From: Pyronema omphalodes
Taxonomy: Eukaryota; Ascomycota; Pezizomycetes; Pezizales; Pyronemataceae
DNA length: 64,000 bases
NCBI GenBank assembly: GCA_024516155.1
Contig: JAJJXM010000030.1
Span: 496,001 to 560,000 of the forward strand
Direction: 5' to 3'
A program made the translations under genes and the position numbers. A model generated the notes under the pieces. It searched no databases, was not told the DNA's origin, and saw only the letters and a list, made by a program, of their open reading frames with translations. Below are positions 48,608 through 58,185 of the stretch, in pieces (the first letter of the stretch is position 1; each line of letters starts with the position of its first letter).

Positions 48608-49288
48608 ATGTCTACCGCGCCAAACCATAACCTTCACCCACTCCGCTTTGTTACCAGCTGTCACAAGCCCAAACCCACGGAGCGCCACATCAACATCGCC
48701 GTCCTCGGCCCGAGCAAAAGCGGCAAAACACAGTTCATCAACACCATCTGCGGCGGCATCTACTCCAGATACCACCAACCCACGAATGTATCCCAAGCAC
48801 AAGGCTTCTTCAAAGACCACTCGGCAATCAAATTCACCTTCTGGGAATGGCGCAACACGAAATTCTTTTTCGAAAAGCCCGGAAAACTCGATCTTATCAT
48901 CATCGTCTTTCCTTTGATAGGTCCAGAAGGCCATCAATTCTCGGTTCTTACATACGTCGAGGCTTATGCCTACACCATTAGAACTTCTGCCAAGGGAATA
49001 CCGATCTTACTTCTGGGAACTATGGCGGGTGAAGCCCCCAGGGAACTGGGTTTTAGATATCCGGATTATGAATACATTGAAAAGACAACGGTTGAACAGC
49101 TGGGGTTTGAGTTGATGGGTGAAATGGAGCTGAATGTGAGTTACTTGGAGTACTCAGCAAGGAAAGGAATAGGACGTCATGAGTTTTTGACTATGTTGAA
49201 CAACATGATTGCTATTGAGAACTGGTTTCAGCTGCCGGATTGGTTTTCTTTGGTGAAGGAAAAACTTCGGAATATGAATAAGAAATGA
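48608..49288 (+). CDS. Ras-like P-loop GTPase-like protein
   Basis: A 226-residue single-exon protein. A Walker A motif, G-P-S-K-S-G-K-T, at residues 34-41 follows a beta strand, as in small GTPases. Hydrophobic strands (L-I-I-I-V-F-P and I-L-L-L-G-T) continue the G-domain order, and S-A-R-K-G near the C-terminus matches the SAK guanine-specificity loop. The switch II D-x2-G is replaced by a W-E-W stretch, and the N-K-x-D motif is replaced by G-T-M-A-G. Nucleotide hydrolysis and base specificity may therefore be altered or lost. There is no C-terminal CaaX box. It lies 350 bp behind the kinase gene on the same strand. It is probably a degenerate or specialised Ras-superfamily member; function unknown. 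Confidence 0.7.
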   Translation: MSTAPNHNLHPLRFVTSCHKPKPTERHINIAVLGPSKSGKTQFINTICGGIYSRYHQPTNVSQAQGFFKDHSAIKFTFWEWRNTKFFFEKPGKLDLIIIVFPLIGPEGHQFSVLTYVEAYAYTIRTSAKGIPILLLGTMAGEAPRELGFRYPDYEYIEKTTVEQLGFELMGEMELNVSYLEYSARKGIGRHEFLTMLNNMIAIENWFQLPDWFSLVKEKLRNMNKK

Positions 49289-50498
49289 TGTGAATTTGAG
49301 GGTGTTTGGGAAAGTTGTTATCGGTGGTACATAGGCTAGGGATGTTAGAGCTGTATGCGGAAAAGTTGAGTACTCTTTGTTTTCCTAGATGCATAGCGTC
49401 CAGATTGCGATGTATGATAGCACAGAAATAAAAACAAATCCAGAGATAAATTCCGCCTACGGGCTCATTACAATGCTTGGTAATTTCAACGTAGGGCTCT
49501 CCATCGGCACACTGTCAACCATAATCTTCGATTCTTAGGCCAAATCTCACGAGTATCCGCAGCATCCGTTTAGGCCCCAACCATCAATAATAATGTCGCA
49601 GGAAAAACACTAAGGCATTCACGATGCCGTCAAATTTCTTTAGATATTCATGTCAAGCCGCCGTAGCTATTGTGACATTCCGTGAGATAACTCGTTCTTC
49701 GGCGTAAATGTCTTCCGATTGATAAGCAATGCCTGGGGACGACTCCCCGACGCCTCGCTTATATCTAGCATCTCTGAGCCCACCTTACCACAAACATCTG
49801 TTATCGCCCCATTAACCCTGCATTAGTTGAGTTACAAGAATTCGCCCCGGAGAAATTCCTCGAGAAGCTCCAGAATCAGCTCTGCGTTTGTCGAGTGGAA
49901 TAGTGTCGTCTATCTGTATCTGGCAAGTGGAGGACTACCGCTAAAGAAAAGCCTATCTTTCTCTCCACCTTTGCCATCTCAGTTGGTCCGTCATTGGTTT
50001 CCTTCGGTGCACCTTCGAAGTTTCTCACAAATCCGAACGCATCTGCTAAGATTTCCTCCTCCTCGAGGAACTATGATCTGCTAGATGATCGTCCAAGCAT
50101 CGGTTATGTGGAAAACATCTTCAGATACGAACCCTCGGCCTCTTGATTGTATGTGTTCTGTTTTCCTGGCTTTGAAGGTTGTCTACTTCATAATTTTTGT
50201 GGAATTTTAGCGGCTAATAGACAGTCGGTTTAGGTTGACTCCTATGAAGTGTGCTTTTGATCCACAGCCTTCAGAACTCGGTGAACCAAACAGCGGACTA
50301 CCTCACGTCTTACGTCTTACGCATTTCGGTATTTCTTGTTGCTACTTCTCCCTTTTTACGAATTTGGTTATTCATTTCTGATGTTCATACAAGTTGGTGA
50401 GACCAACCTGATGCATAGTGAACATAAAATATAACGAGTGACGGTAGTCAAATAAAATGTAATTATATTGTTAAAGGCGCTTTTGATGTCATCAAACA
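49289..50498. other. Intergenic region
   Basis: No supported gene between the GTPase-like gene and the tRNA. A short frame near 49827-50084 lacks domains. Confidence 0.55.
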
Positions 50499-50596
50499 GC
50501 TCGGATGGTCTAGTGGTATGATTCTCGCTTAGGGTTACTCCCTAAGTATCTTCAGTGATTTGCGAGAGGTCCCAGGTTCAAATCCTGGTTCGAGCC
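50499..50596 (+). tRNA. tRNA-Pro (AGG) with 26-nt intron
   Basis: The acceptor stem is formed by GCTCGGA and TTCGAGC (one G-T pair). The D-arm contains GGTCTAGTGGTA. The anticodon stem is CTCGC/GCGAG, with anticodon AGG at 50531-50533, and the T-arm contains GGTTCAAATCC. An intron at 50535-50560 follows the base after the anticodon, the standard position. The mature length is 72 nt before CCA. A short T run follows the gene. It marks the left edge of the putative RiPP cluster. Confidence 0.93.
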
Positions 50597-50749
50597 TTTC
50601 CTTTTACTTCTGGTCGACCCTTTTCCTTTTTAGCCGCCTTAGCGTCCGTTTGGCACGAAATTCATTCCAAACACACAAATTCTGTTTTACGTGCTTTCTA
50701 TTCAAAATATTATGTATCTCGATTCCTGTGTATCTCGATTCAAAACTGT

Positions 50750-51549
50750 CTATAATCCTTGTTGCCATGTCCCATTCCATACTCTCTCCTGTTCTCTCTG
50801 CCACCCTATTAACCGCTCCCAGTCCATACATTGATGAACCGCTCCCCACCCAAGATTTCCCTTCGTAAATTCCTCCGATGTCCCTTCAGGGCTATCCGGT
50901 TCGACCACGAGCAGATCACCGCAAGTTATTCCTAACCTTAAGTACTCCACACAGTGATCGATATGTTCCTGCCAAGCCTCTGCATCGGCATCCGACGGTG
51001 AATATTTACCAGAGATGATGTGCCAATATCTCTTCCGAATAACGCTTAGACAGTGTAACTGATGTAGGTTTGAAATTACATAGAAGTCTGGGACTAGCAT
51101 TTTGCTGTCATTGGGTTGAGGAACTTGAGGTGGTGCTTTTATGCCTTTGTCCAGACCGAGCTTTGGGGCGTTCGGTAGATATACCGCATCGCCAGCTGTA
51201 TGGTATTAGTACAAATGACTTTTTGCTTAGATGAACGAAGAATACCTTTAACTAAGTTCTTCCAGTTTTGGTGCACTTCTTCAGTACCTCCCACATATCG
51301 CGGATCGGGGAAGAAAGCAACAGGTTTGCGATTGCGCAATATCTCTAGCGGGACGAGAGAAGAAGCATGTTTTAAGCTGGGTTTCAAGGTGAAGCCGAGA
51401 GTTATGCCGATTGATATCCCGAGGAGAATACAGAAAAGAGAAGGAAATAATGGAAAATGACTTCTTTGCTGTGGGCGTGGTGGTTCTGTTTCCTCTGTAC
51501 TGGGAATTTGGGAATATTCTTGGGTGATTTTGGATGATGAGTTTAGCAT
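50750..51549 (-). CDS. UstYa-family (DUF3328) protein A
   Basis: Exons at 51549-51246 and 51195-50750 (50-bp intron) give 249 residues. I use the ATG at 51549; the frame opens upstream only through GTG. The layout is that of UstYa proteins: a short cytosolic N-terminus, one membrane helix near residues 33-56, then a lumenal domain with H-Q-L-H-C at 146-150 and H-I-D-H-C at 179-183, followed by a G-A-V-H-Q-C segment. UstYa-family members act in the secretory pathway as oxidases that cyclise ribosomally made peptides, or in other mycotoxin pathways. The two H-x2-H-C motifs, considered essential in the family, are both intact. The gene lies 1.2 kb from a KR-repeat precursor gene in divergent orientation. 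Its 3' end is 154 bp from the tRNA. Confidence 0.88.
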
Positions 51550-52768
51550 GATGAGTTGATCGTGCGAAGGTGAGGAATTGAGTCGAGGGACGAGGAGTAG
51601 TCTGTAAGATTTCACCGAGTCGAGGTGATCTACCGCTGACTGTAGACGGCTAGAAGCTCCCTCGGTCGTATCATACGGTCGTTATCGAGTCTGAACATTG
51701 CATTACAGGGTTTGGCGTGTACAACTATATGTAGTTCTCACCGGCGCTGTGTACAACCGTCGCCAGCGAGATTAGCGCTTATCGGCGCACAGCATCTGAG
51801 GGTACAGCATATGGATCCCGAGTAAATACAGCGGTGCTACCATAAATTCCCCAATCAGGGATAGGATTATTACCGGTTTCCTAATGCTTGTCTCAAAAGT
51901 TTTAATTATGCTGAACCAGGACTACGCAGCCGACGTCCAATGGCTTGATACAGTTAAGACTTACGGATAACCGTGGATATTCCCGGGTGGTCATTAATTG
52001 CCAATCAAAGCACAGTCAGGCTTCTTCTTACTAAACATATCTTTTCAAAAAACAATTTGGTGAGAGATGAAGTTACCATAAGGTGTTTATTTCTAATCAC
52101 TCGAGTATGTCCTGTTATGTTCGGAGGCAACTTTGGTGCGTGTGAGAATTACTATTCAAGAACCTTGGAAGTTGATACAGAGCTTTTTATTATCCAATCA
52201 GAGACCACTATGTTCACCAATTCAGCATACTTGGTTTAACATCGGAGCTGGATGGTAATTGCTGTCAAGTATCAATGGTCAAGTCGGCGAAATAGCTTCC
52301 GCTGCGTGTCAGCTGAAACAAGCATTGCTATTAATGCTCGCGCTTATCTCGAATCTGGGGTTCATATAAGATTCGAGGCTTATTTGTGACTCGTGAGTTG
52401 TAGGTCACAACATATCAAACCTCAACACCGCCAGGTTCACGAAATGCTTCACTTGATGCATACATAGAACTGTGTAAACTAGAATTCAGCCAGCAGTTGA
52501 CATTTTCGTTCAACATAATACTAGCCAACCATATTGTTTTTTCAATGGGTCAAGGAACTTCATGCCATTTGGGGTAATTTTCTAATAGGTACGAAGCGGA
52601 TATTTTCGGGTAGTAAACTTTTCCAATGAGAAAGCCAAGTGGTTTCTAGGCGGCTACCAATGTTCTCGACAGACTATATAAAACGCTCTCAATCGCATTC
52701 TATACTGGTCATTACCATATACCCATTCCCTTCCATTGAGTAAAGGCTACATCATCACCATCGTCATC
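51550..52768. other. Divergent promoter region, UstY A / precursor
   Basis: About 1.2 kb between two divergently transcribed genes of the putative cluster. No gene is supported. A GTGTACAAC repeat occurs near 51716 and 51751. It could hold shared regulatory sites, but none is recognised apart from the precursor core promoter. Confidence 0.5.
52657..52682 (+). promoter_or_regulatory. CCAAT and TATA boxes of the precursor gene
   Basis: CCAAT at 52657-52661 and TATATAAA at 52675-52682 lie about 110 and 90 bp before the precursor ATG. This clear core promoter suggests strong expression when induced, which is usual for peptide precursors. Confidence 0.6.
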
Positions 52769-53152
52769 ATGCGCTTTACTCCCTTCGTCCTTCTCTGCGG
52801 AGCTATTCTCACAGCTGCTGCACCTATCACCTCCGATGATAATACTCTCTCCGCCCGTTCCGCCGGCCAAAAAGAAACTCTCTGGGTCTGGTCTTCCAAG
52901 CGTGAAGCCACCCCCGAAGAGACCTCCGAATTCACCAAACGCGGTTTGAAGGAGACACTCTATGTCTGGGCTTCTGCCGGAAAACGTGATCTCGCTGCTA
53001 TTGAGAAGCGAGGAACTAAGGAGGCCCTTTACGTCTGGGGCTCTTCCGCTAAACGAGACGTCTCTGAGCTCGAGAAGCGTGGAATGAAGGAGACTTTGTG
53101 GGTCTGGAGCTCCCCGGGAAAGAGGGAGGCAGCCCCGGAGAAAGAGCACTAG
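52769..53152 (+). CDS. KR-repeat secreted RiPP precursor (dikaritin-like)
   Basis: This 127-residue protein has a signal peptide (residues 1-18, ending A-A-A) and then four repeats. Each contains K-E-[TA]-L-[WY]-V-W, starting at Lys35, Lys61, Lys84 and Lys107; the last three repeat with a 23-residue period. Lys-Arg pairs at 44-45, 57-58, 72-73, 80-81, 95-96, 103-104 and 118-119 would let a Kex2-type protease release core peptides of 13-15 residues from acidic spacers. The first and last cores carry Trp and the middle two Tyr at the first aromatic position. This is the architecture of ustiloxin-, phomopsin- and victorin-type precursors, and three UstYa-family genes flank it. The start is the ATG at 52769; the frame is open upstream only through a TTG. 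A mating-pheromone precursor is the main alternative, but the cores lack the usual Cys-containing pheromone pattern. The product structure is unknown. Confidence 0.85.
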   Translation: MRFTPFVLLCGAILTAAAPITSDDNTLSARSAGQKETLWVWSSKREATPEETSEFTKRGLKETLYVWASAGKRDLAAIEKRGTKEALYVWGSSAKRDVSELEKRGMKETLWVWSSPGKREAAPEKEH

Positions 53153-53257
53153 ATTATGAAGAAGCAGGATTTGGAGCTGGAGAAGAGGGAAACGAAGTAG
53201 ACGTTGTATGTTTAGGCATCTGCGGGCAATCGTTATGTAGCTGTTAAGGCGAACTAG
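53153..53257 (+). pseudogene. Decayed extra repeat of the precursor
   Basis: Directly after the precursor stop, and in the same reading frame, the sequence still encodes an L-E-L-E-K-R spacer and a recognisable T-L-Y-V core. It is interrupted by in-frame TAG codons at 53198 and 53213, the second where the last core Trp is expected, and the downstream Lys-Arg pair is lost. The precursor therefore probably once had at least one more repeat. Confidence 0.7.
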
Positions 53258-53813
53258 TCGCAGGCTTGATAGGCGAAGGAAGATTTGACGAGTTGTTATT
53301 TTTATCATTTTTTTGCTTGCTTGATTGTTGAATTGAAATGATTTCATGTATCTTCATACTTGATCCCCCACGAGCAATGCATGCCGCAGAGCTCGCGAAA
53401 GATAGAGTACATCCAGTGGTCAACGGTCATCGACAAACCCAAGTGCTCATTTATATTTGGTTAATCTGAATTGGCTACAAACAATGGTATATGAAATACA
53501 CTGATTTTCATAGAAATCTCTTAACTGCCTTAAGATTATCGTAAAGTTTTAGAAAATGGTTGCTACATAAGCACGTCTATCCAATTTCTTGATCAACTAA
53601 CCAAACCAGTACACACATCGTTGTACACTAGAGTAGTCGGTGTCTTATTACTTCAATTTGGTTAGCCGACAACGTGAATGCAGATAGCATCTATGATTTC
53701 AAATACTGGCTATGATTTCGAGATATAGCCACAGCACATTACGTGAGCGGTTCGCAAAAATGTTCAAACTTTGAAAAAGTCAAATGTATTCAGACATATA
53801 ATTCCTACAAAAT
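53258..53813. other. Intergenic region between convergent cluster genes
   Basis: About 550 bp between the 3' ends of the precursor and UstY B. No gene or notable repeat is seen. Confidence 0.6.
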
Positions 53814-54658
53814 CTATCTAATACCCATCCAAGTATGGTTGTACTTGATCTCCTGATCAATCTGAAATTTCCTCAACTCCTGGAAATCTATACAACTGTG
53901 CCTCGTACCCCACCCCGTAACGCTTGTTGCATGCCCCAAAGCACTATGGCCCTCTACAATAATATCACCTCCACACATCATACTCTGCCTTAAGTACTCG
54001 AAGCAGTGATCAACGTGCAGTTTGTAGTTTGCCGCATCTCGGATTTCGGACATGTTTTTCCCCTCCGCGGCTTGCCAATAATTCCATCGAATAATTGCCT
54101 ATATTCATTAGTGTTTTTGCCCCCCTGGACAGATACACATTCGCTTACCAGACAGTGGAGCTGATGCAGCTGCGAAATCACATAAAAGCGGTTGTCTGGT
54201 GGATCAGTCTTGTTTGGGTGTTCATAAGATGCCACGATACCCTCGGGTAGTTTGTATTTTTTGGGGTCCTCGACAAAAAGCGCATCATGACCTAAGAACC
54301 AAATCAGATTTGTATGCTAGGAGACTTAGAGAGAGAATATACCAGCGATAAGATCATTCCAGTGGTCCGTCGCTTCGTCGGATGGTCCAACATATCTATC
54401 GTCATGCTGGAAAACTACACTTACGCGACGGAATACAGAAGACGGGATTGGAGTGTAAGGCCGTTGAGTATCAATTACTTTTTCCACATAGAGGAATAAA
54501 GTTGAAATCCAGCCTATTGCGAGAATAACTAGAAGGCCGTTTTTTATTTTTGATCCGTTTTTGTGTTGTGATGAAGAGGTAATGGAGGATGATTCGCTCT
54601 CTTCGTCAAAGGATGAAACGCTGGCGTACTTTGATTTTCTTTCGAATGGAAACCACAT
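53814..54658 (-). CDS. UstYa-family (DUF3328) protein B
   Basis: Exons at 54658-54343, 54291-54149 and 54098-53814 (introns 51 and 50 bp) give 247 residues. The ATG at 54658 is the first in frame. A Ser-rich cytosolic tail is followed by a membrane helix near residues 40-60. The lumenal domain has H-Q-L-H-C at 148-152, immediately before intron 2, and H-V-D-H-C at 181-185. A G-T-R-H-S-C segment replaces the usual H-Q-C near the end. All core family residues are present. It is convergent with the precursor gene, and its promoter faces that of UstY C, which suggests shared control. It probably acts with the other two UstY proteins on the precursor's core peptides; partner specificity is unknown. 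Confidence 0.88.
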
Positions 54659-55346
54659 TGTGTTAGAGATCAACTGAAGGGAGAAATAGAAGAAGACCGC
54701 GAAATTCAAACAGCAGAATGAACAGAAGGTAGGCGGCGAGGGAAGGCCTGTCTTCCGGTGTTATCGCAAGCACTAGGCAAATAATCACAAAATTTATTTC
54801 TATGTCTCGGAAAACACATAACGGACTCAGCGGGCTTTCAGGTGTAACCTCGTAAATCTGATGCCATCCGTGTGTTACCGCTGTTGACAAGGATTGATCT
54901 AACAAGCTTTACGGCAACCGCTGAATGTAACCTATGTGCGACTATCCTCGTAAGCACCACGCAACGTCGAGAGATGGGCGGGGTAAAATCTGGCGTGTTA
55001 CAACATGCGGTATTATCTCCGAGCCAAATAAACTATCTCAAAGTCATCGTATAACGGGTAGATATGGTTATGGCACCATAAGACTGTTCTGTGACCTGTA
55101 TAGGTAGCACATAGAGTCAGCTTGCGCTGTAACATAAGCTACCGCGATCCATGCTCTGTTCCAACCATTTGCTACGGGGTGAAACTCGAGATTACTTATC
55201 TTGTCAACTCTGAAATTACCCAGTCTATCGAGATTCGGGTCTTAGGGGCATTCCCATCAAATCTCCGACCTTTCATCCTTCAGTTTTTCTACTCTGGATT
55301 TCATTATCTCTTCTCATATCCTTCACAGGCAACGAATTCACACAAC
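54659..55346. promoter_or_regulatory. Bidirectional promoter region, UstY B / UstY C
   Basis: About 690 bp separate two divergent UstYa-family genes. No gene is supported inside; the frames at 54663-54905 and 54872-55054 are not credible. No specific factor site is recognised. Confidence 0.4.
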
Positions 55347-56325
55347 ATGGACTCTCGTTCATCATCTGATCTTAATATTCACGATGAAGACAAACTTCTT
55401 TCTTCCTCAAGTTCCTATGATACACGCTTTACTTCATACAATTCCCGAACCCATCGAACCCGTCATAGCTTCTTGAACTGGCGAAATATCTCAGTTGTCC
55501 TTAGCTCCTTATTATTGTTGGCCGGAATAACAGTATGGCTACACGTTATTCTCCTCGTCAAGAACACGCATTGCGAAACAAATCCTGAGGAAGAGAAGTT
55601 TGAGCCAGACTGTCAGTTGTTATGGATTGTCATTTATTTGTTGATGCTAACCTTCCAGTGAGATACTCACGCCGAGTCATCTTTCAGATGCATAAGTTTT
55701 ACGGCGGTCCTCCAAGTAACGCCACGAACGAGATGTGGGAACGTTTAATGCCTCGTAAGTTCTTCACTCAAAGAGTTTCGTATAAAAACTCACCAGGAGC
55801 AGCGGGAGATGGAATCGTAGCGTTGCCCGAGAAGTTTATAAAGAGCCTTCCACCTTCACGGCCTGGAGAGGAAAAAGGGACCTATGTCTATGGAATTTCA
55901 ATGTTCCACCAGCTTCACTGTCTTGTTAGTGTCATTTAGTATCCTCCAGTCTCTAGATTTGTGCTAACGTCGTTCAACAGAACTTTCTTCGCTTCGCTTA
56001 CTACCCGAGCGAAGTCAAAGACATGCCACCAGATGAAGTAGTACTTCACCGTGACCACTGTTTAGACTATATCCGACAAGCGATAATGTGCAACGGAGAT
56101 GCCACTTTTGAGCCGTTGAAAGAGTTCGGAGTCGACGGAATGGGTGCAATCCACCAGTGCCGAGACTTTGATAGCATGTTTACTTGGGCGTATGAGCAGC
56201 GCAGTAACAAGACGGCTAGTGGTTACGAGTCCAGTACAAGAACACATACACCGGCAAAACTGAATACGATAGTAGGTGGAAGTAGCGGTCATTCCCATGC
56301 GCATCTTGGTGGCCGACGGTTGTAG
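55347..56325 (+). CDS. UstYa-family (DUF3328) protein C with His-rich tail
   Basis: Exons at 55347-55611, 55659-55754, 55797-55924 and 55981-56325 give 277 residues. The second intron is only 42 bp and a multiple of three, so reading through it is possible. Removing it restores the usual W-x2-L-x-P then G-x-G spacing. A Ser-rich N-terminus precedes a membrane helix near residues 50-72. H-Q-L-H-C is at 158-162, just before intron 3, and H-R-D-H-C at 186-190, followed by R-Q-A-I-M-C and G-A-I-H-Q-C. The C-terminal 40 residues are an extension containing H-S-H-A-H, absent from the other two UstY proteins. It is transcribed divergently from UstY B. An oxidative role on the precursor's core peptides is inferred from context. 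Confidence 0.87.
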
Positions 56326-57624
56326 ATGGAGGTCAGGGCTTAGGGTTAAATTGAATTAGCGTTTATGCATACCACGACGGATGTAGCGGCGCCCCCACTC
56401 AGGGTCCGATAATACTTACCCGGTATGAGAATACATGTACCGACAGATATATATAGAGATAACAATGTCATGAATTATGCCGTGTTTTTTCATATTTGTG
56501 AACGTGTGTCGGAGAACCTTCAATATCCTGATCAGTCTGTCAATGGAAAAACGCTGGAACGCCCCCTTCGCCTCCACTGCAAGACTCCTTATCGCGCATA
56601 TTAGGGTTTAGAACACGATCAACTGCTTCGTCAACATAACGAATTTCTAGTCATGAAGATAACTAGAGATAATCTTATACAACAATAAGTTTGGAATACT
56701 GTATACATTAATTGATTATCAAAAATTGTGATTGATGGATATTATAGGCATGTATCAATAGCACCCATTGCTGATGAAGTTCTGGTGGAGAAGGAAGTTC
56801 AATATCAAACACACTATCAAAAGAAAAATGTATTATAGAATGGCACCATTACATATCACGATAACCGGGAAGCCGAAAACCAATGTAAAATTGTGAATGT
56901 TTGATCACGGCATTAATCAACGCAGTCATCAAAGTAATTTGTGCCGCATCCTCGTATTCTCCACGCATCCGGTCTGCATTCTTTAAACTTCCATTATTGC
57001 AAATCTGACAGGTATAGAATATGTAATCAAACTGTAGACGCCTGCGGTATCAGTTGTACTTATGTTTAGAAAAATAGATAGGATAATGTGCATTTTTATC
57101 AAAGCTCCTACATTCCCCGGTCTTTGATTCCGTGGTCATCACCGCGCACTTTGCACGTAACACCACAGCAGATACAAATATAAGCGCTACTGAGATCATC
57201 CTGCAGTACTCTGTCTGTTAATTAATTCTTTTGTTGAAATTTCTGATAGGGCTAGCGTCGCGCTTATGGGCTGATAACCCCTGTCACGTGCGACTGATTA
57301 TAAAAGTACCGGTGCGAAGGCGAGTGGGGTGTTCCGGAGTGGCTTCATCTTCAAATCTTTGGTTATTACCATATTCAGTTTAATTTGATTGCATTTCTCC
57401 ACTTATTTGGAAACATTAGAGATCTTTTTGGCTTTACAGGATTGTCCGAAACCTTTAAAATACGGAGACATGTAATGCTGCATAAAAATCATAAGGCGTT
57501 GGAGTTTTACCAGGTTGTACCAAACTTACCGAACGGGGATCGGCGTCCTCCATGCCTTAAAAATAATCCAAGGGCTGTATATAAGATCACATACACCGAT
57601 TAGATTCTACACCACCTACCTGCC
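56326..57624. other. Intergenic region
   Basis: About 1.3 kb of AT-rich sequence; no supported gene. A 72-residue frame at 57385-57603 lacks domains. Confidence 0.55.
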
Positions 57625-58185
57625 ATGTACGATCCCAACTTTTCCATTGACACACCCCGCCTAACCCTAAGTCATTTCCTCCCCGACAATCCCGAGCACT
57701 GCACCTTCCTCGTAGAGCTCTACAACTCGCCACTATTTCTTTCCACAGAGGGGCAAACAACCATCACCACTCCCGAGGCAGCAAAAAAGCTCCTCGCCAC
57801 TCGGTTTATCGACGAACATAAGCGCAATGGTTATGGCACGTATCTAGTTTCTCTCAAGGTTACCAAGAAACCTATTGGATCTGTTAGTCTGATAAAGGGA
57901 AATGACCCGGCGTCTTTCGAATATCCGGATATCGGATTTGCTTTGATCCCGGATATGGTGGGGAAGGGTTATGCGACAGAGGCTGCGAAAGCAATGCTGG
58001 ATTTTACAGGGGTGAAGGAGTATTTTGGGTTTACGGATCCTGATAATGTACCTAGCATAAAAGTTCTCGAGAGGTTGGGGATGGTGAGGCATGGTATCAG
58101 GAAGCTGAAGCCTTTTGGTGGAAGGGAAGGATTGGTTTACACCGCTCCGGGAATGGGAGAGCTGACTGGAGATGCATGGGATTGA
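57625..58185 (+). CDS. GNAT-family N-acetyltransferase (RimJ/RimL type)
   Basis: A single-exon protein of 186 residues, typical for GNAT_acetyltransf_3/RimJ-like enzymes. T-P-R-L-T-L-S near residue 10 is the usual first strand. Motif A, V-G-K-G-Y-A-T-E-A, near residues 112-120 binds the acetyl-CoA pyrophosphate. F-T-D-P-D-N-x-P-S followed by V-L-E-R-L-G-M forms the C-terminal signature. Such enzymes acetylate small molecules, antibiotics or protein N-termini; the substrate cannot be told. It lies 1.3 kb beyond the last UstY gene on the same strand. A role in tailoring the RiPP is possible but unsupported. Confidence 0.88.
   Translation: MYDPNFSIDTPRLTLSHFLPDNPEHCTFLVELYNSPLFLSTEGQTTITTPEAAKKLLATRFIDEHKRNGYGTYLVSLKVTKKPIGSVSLIKGNDPASFEYPDIGFALIPDMVGKGYATEAAKAMLDFTGVKEYFGFTDPDNVPSIKVLERLGMVRHGIRKLKPFGGREGLVYTAPGMGELTGDAWD

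Noticed and set aside
52769..53152. Alpha-factor-like mating pheromone precursor
   Set aside because: The signal peptide and KR-processed repeats would fit, but the cores lack the Cys-containing pattern usual in filamentous ascomycete pheromones, and three UstYa-family genes flank the locus. It is kept only as an alternative.
52712..53347. 211-residue minus-strand open frame across the RiPP precursor
   Set aside because: It mirrors the repeats of the plus-strand gene. The signal peptide, Kex2 sites, CCAAT/TATA promoter and regular repeat period are all on the plus strand.
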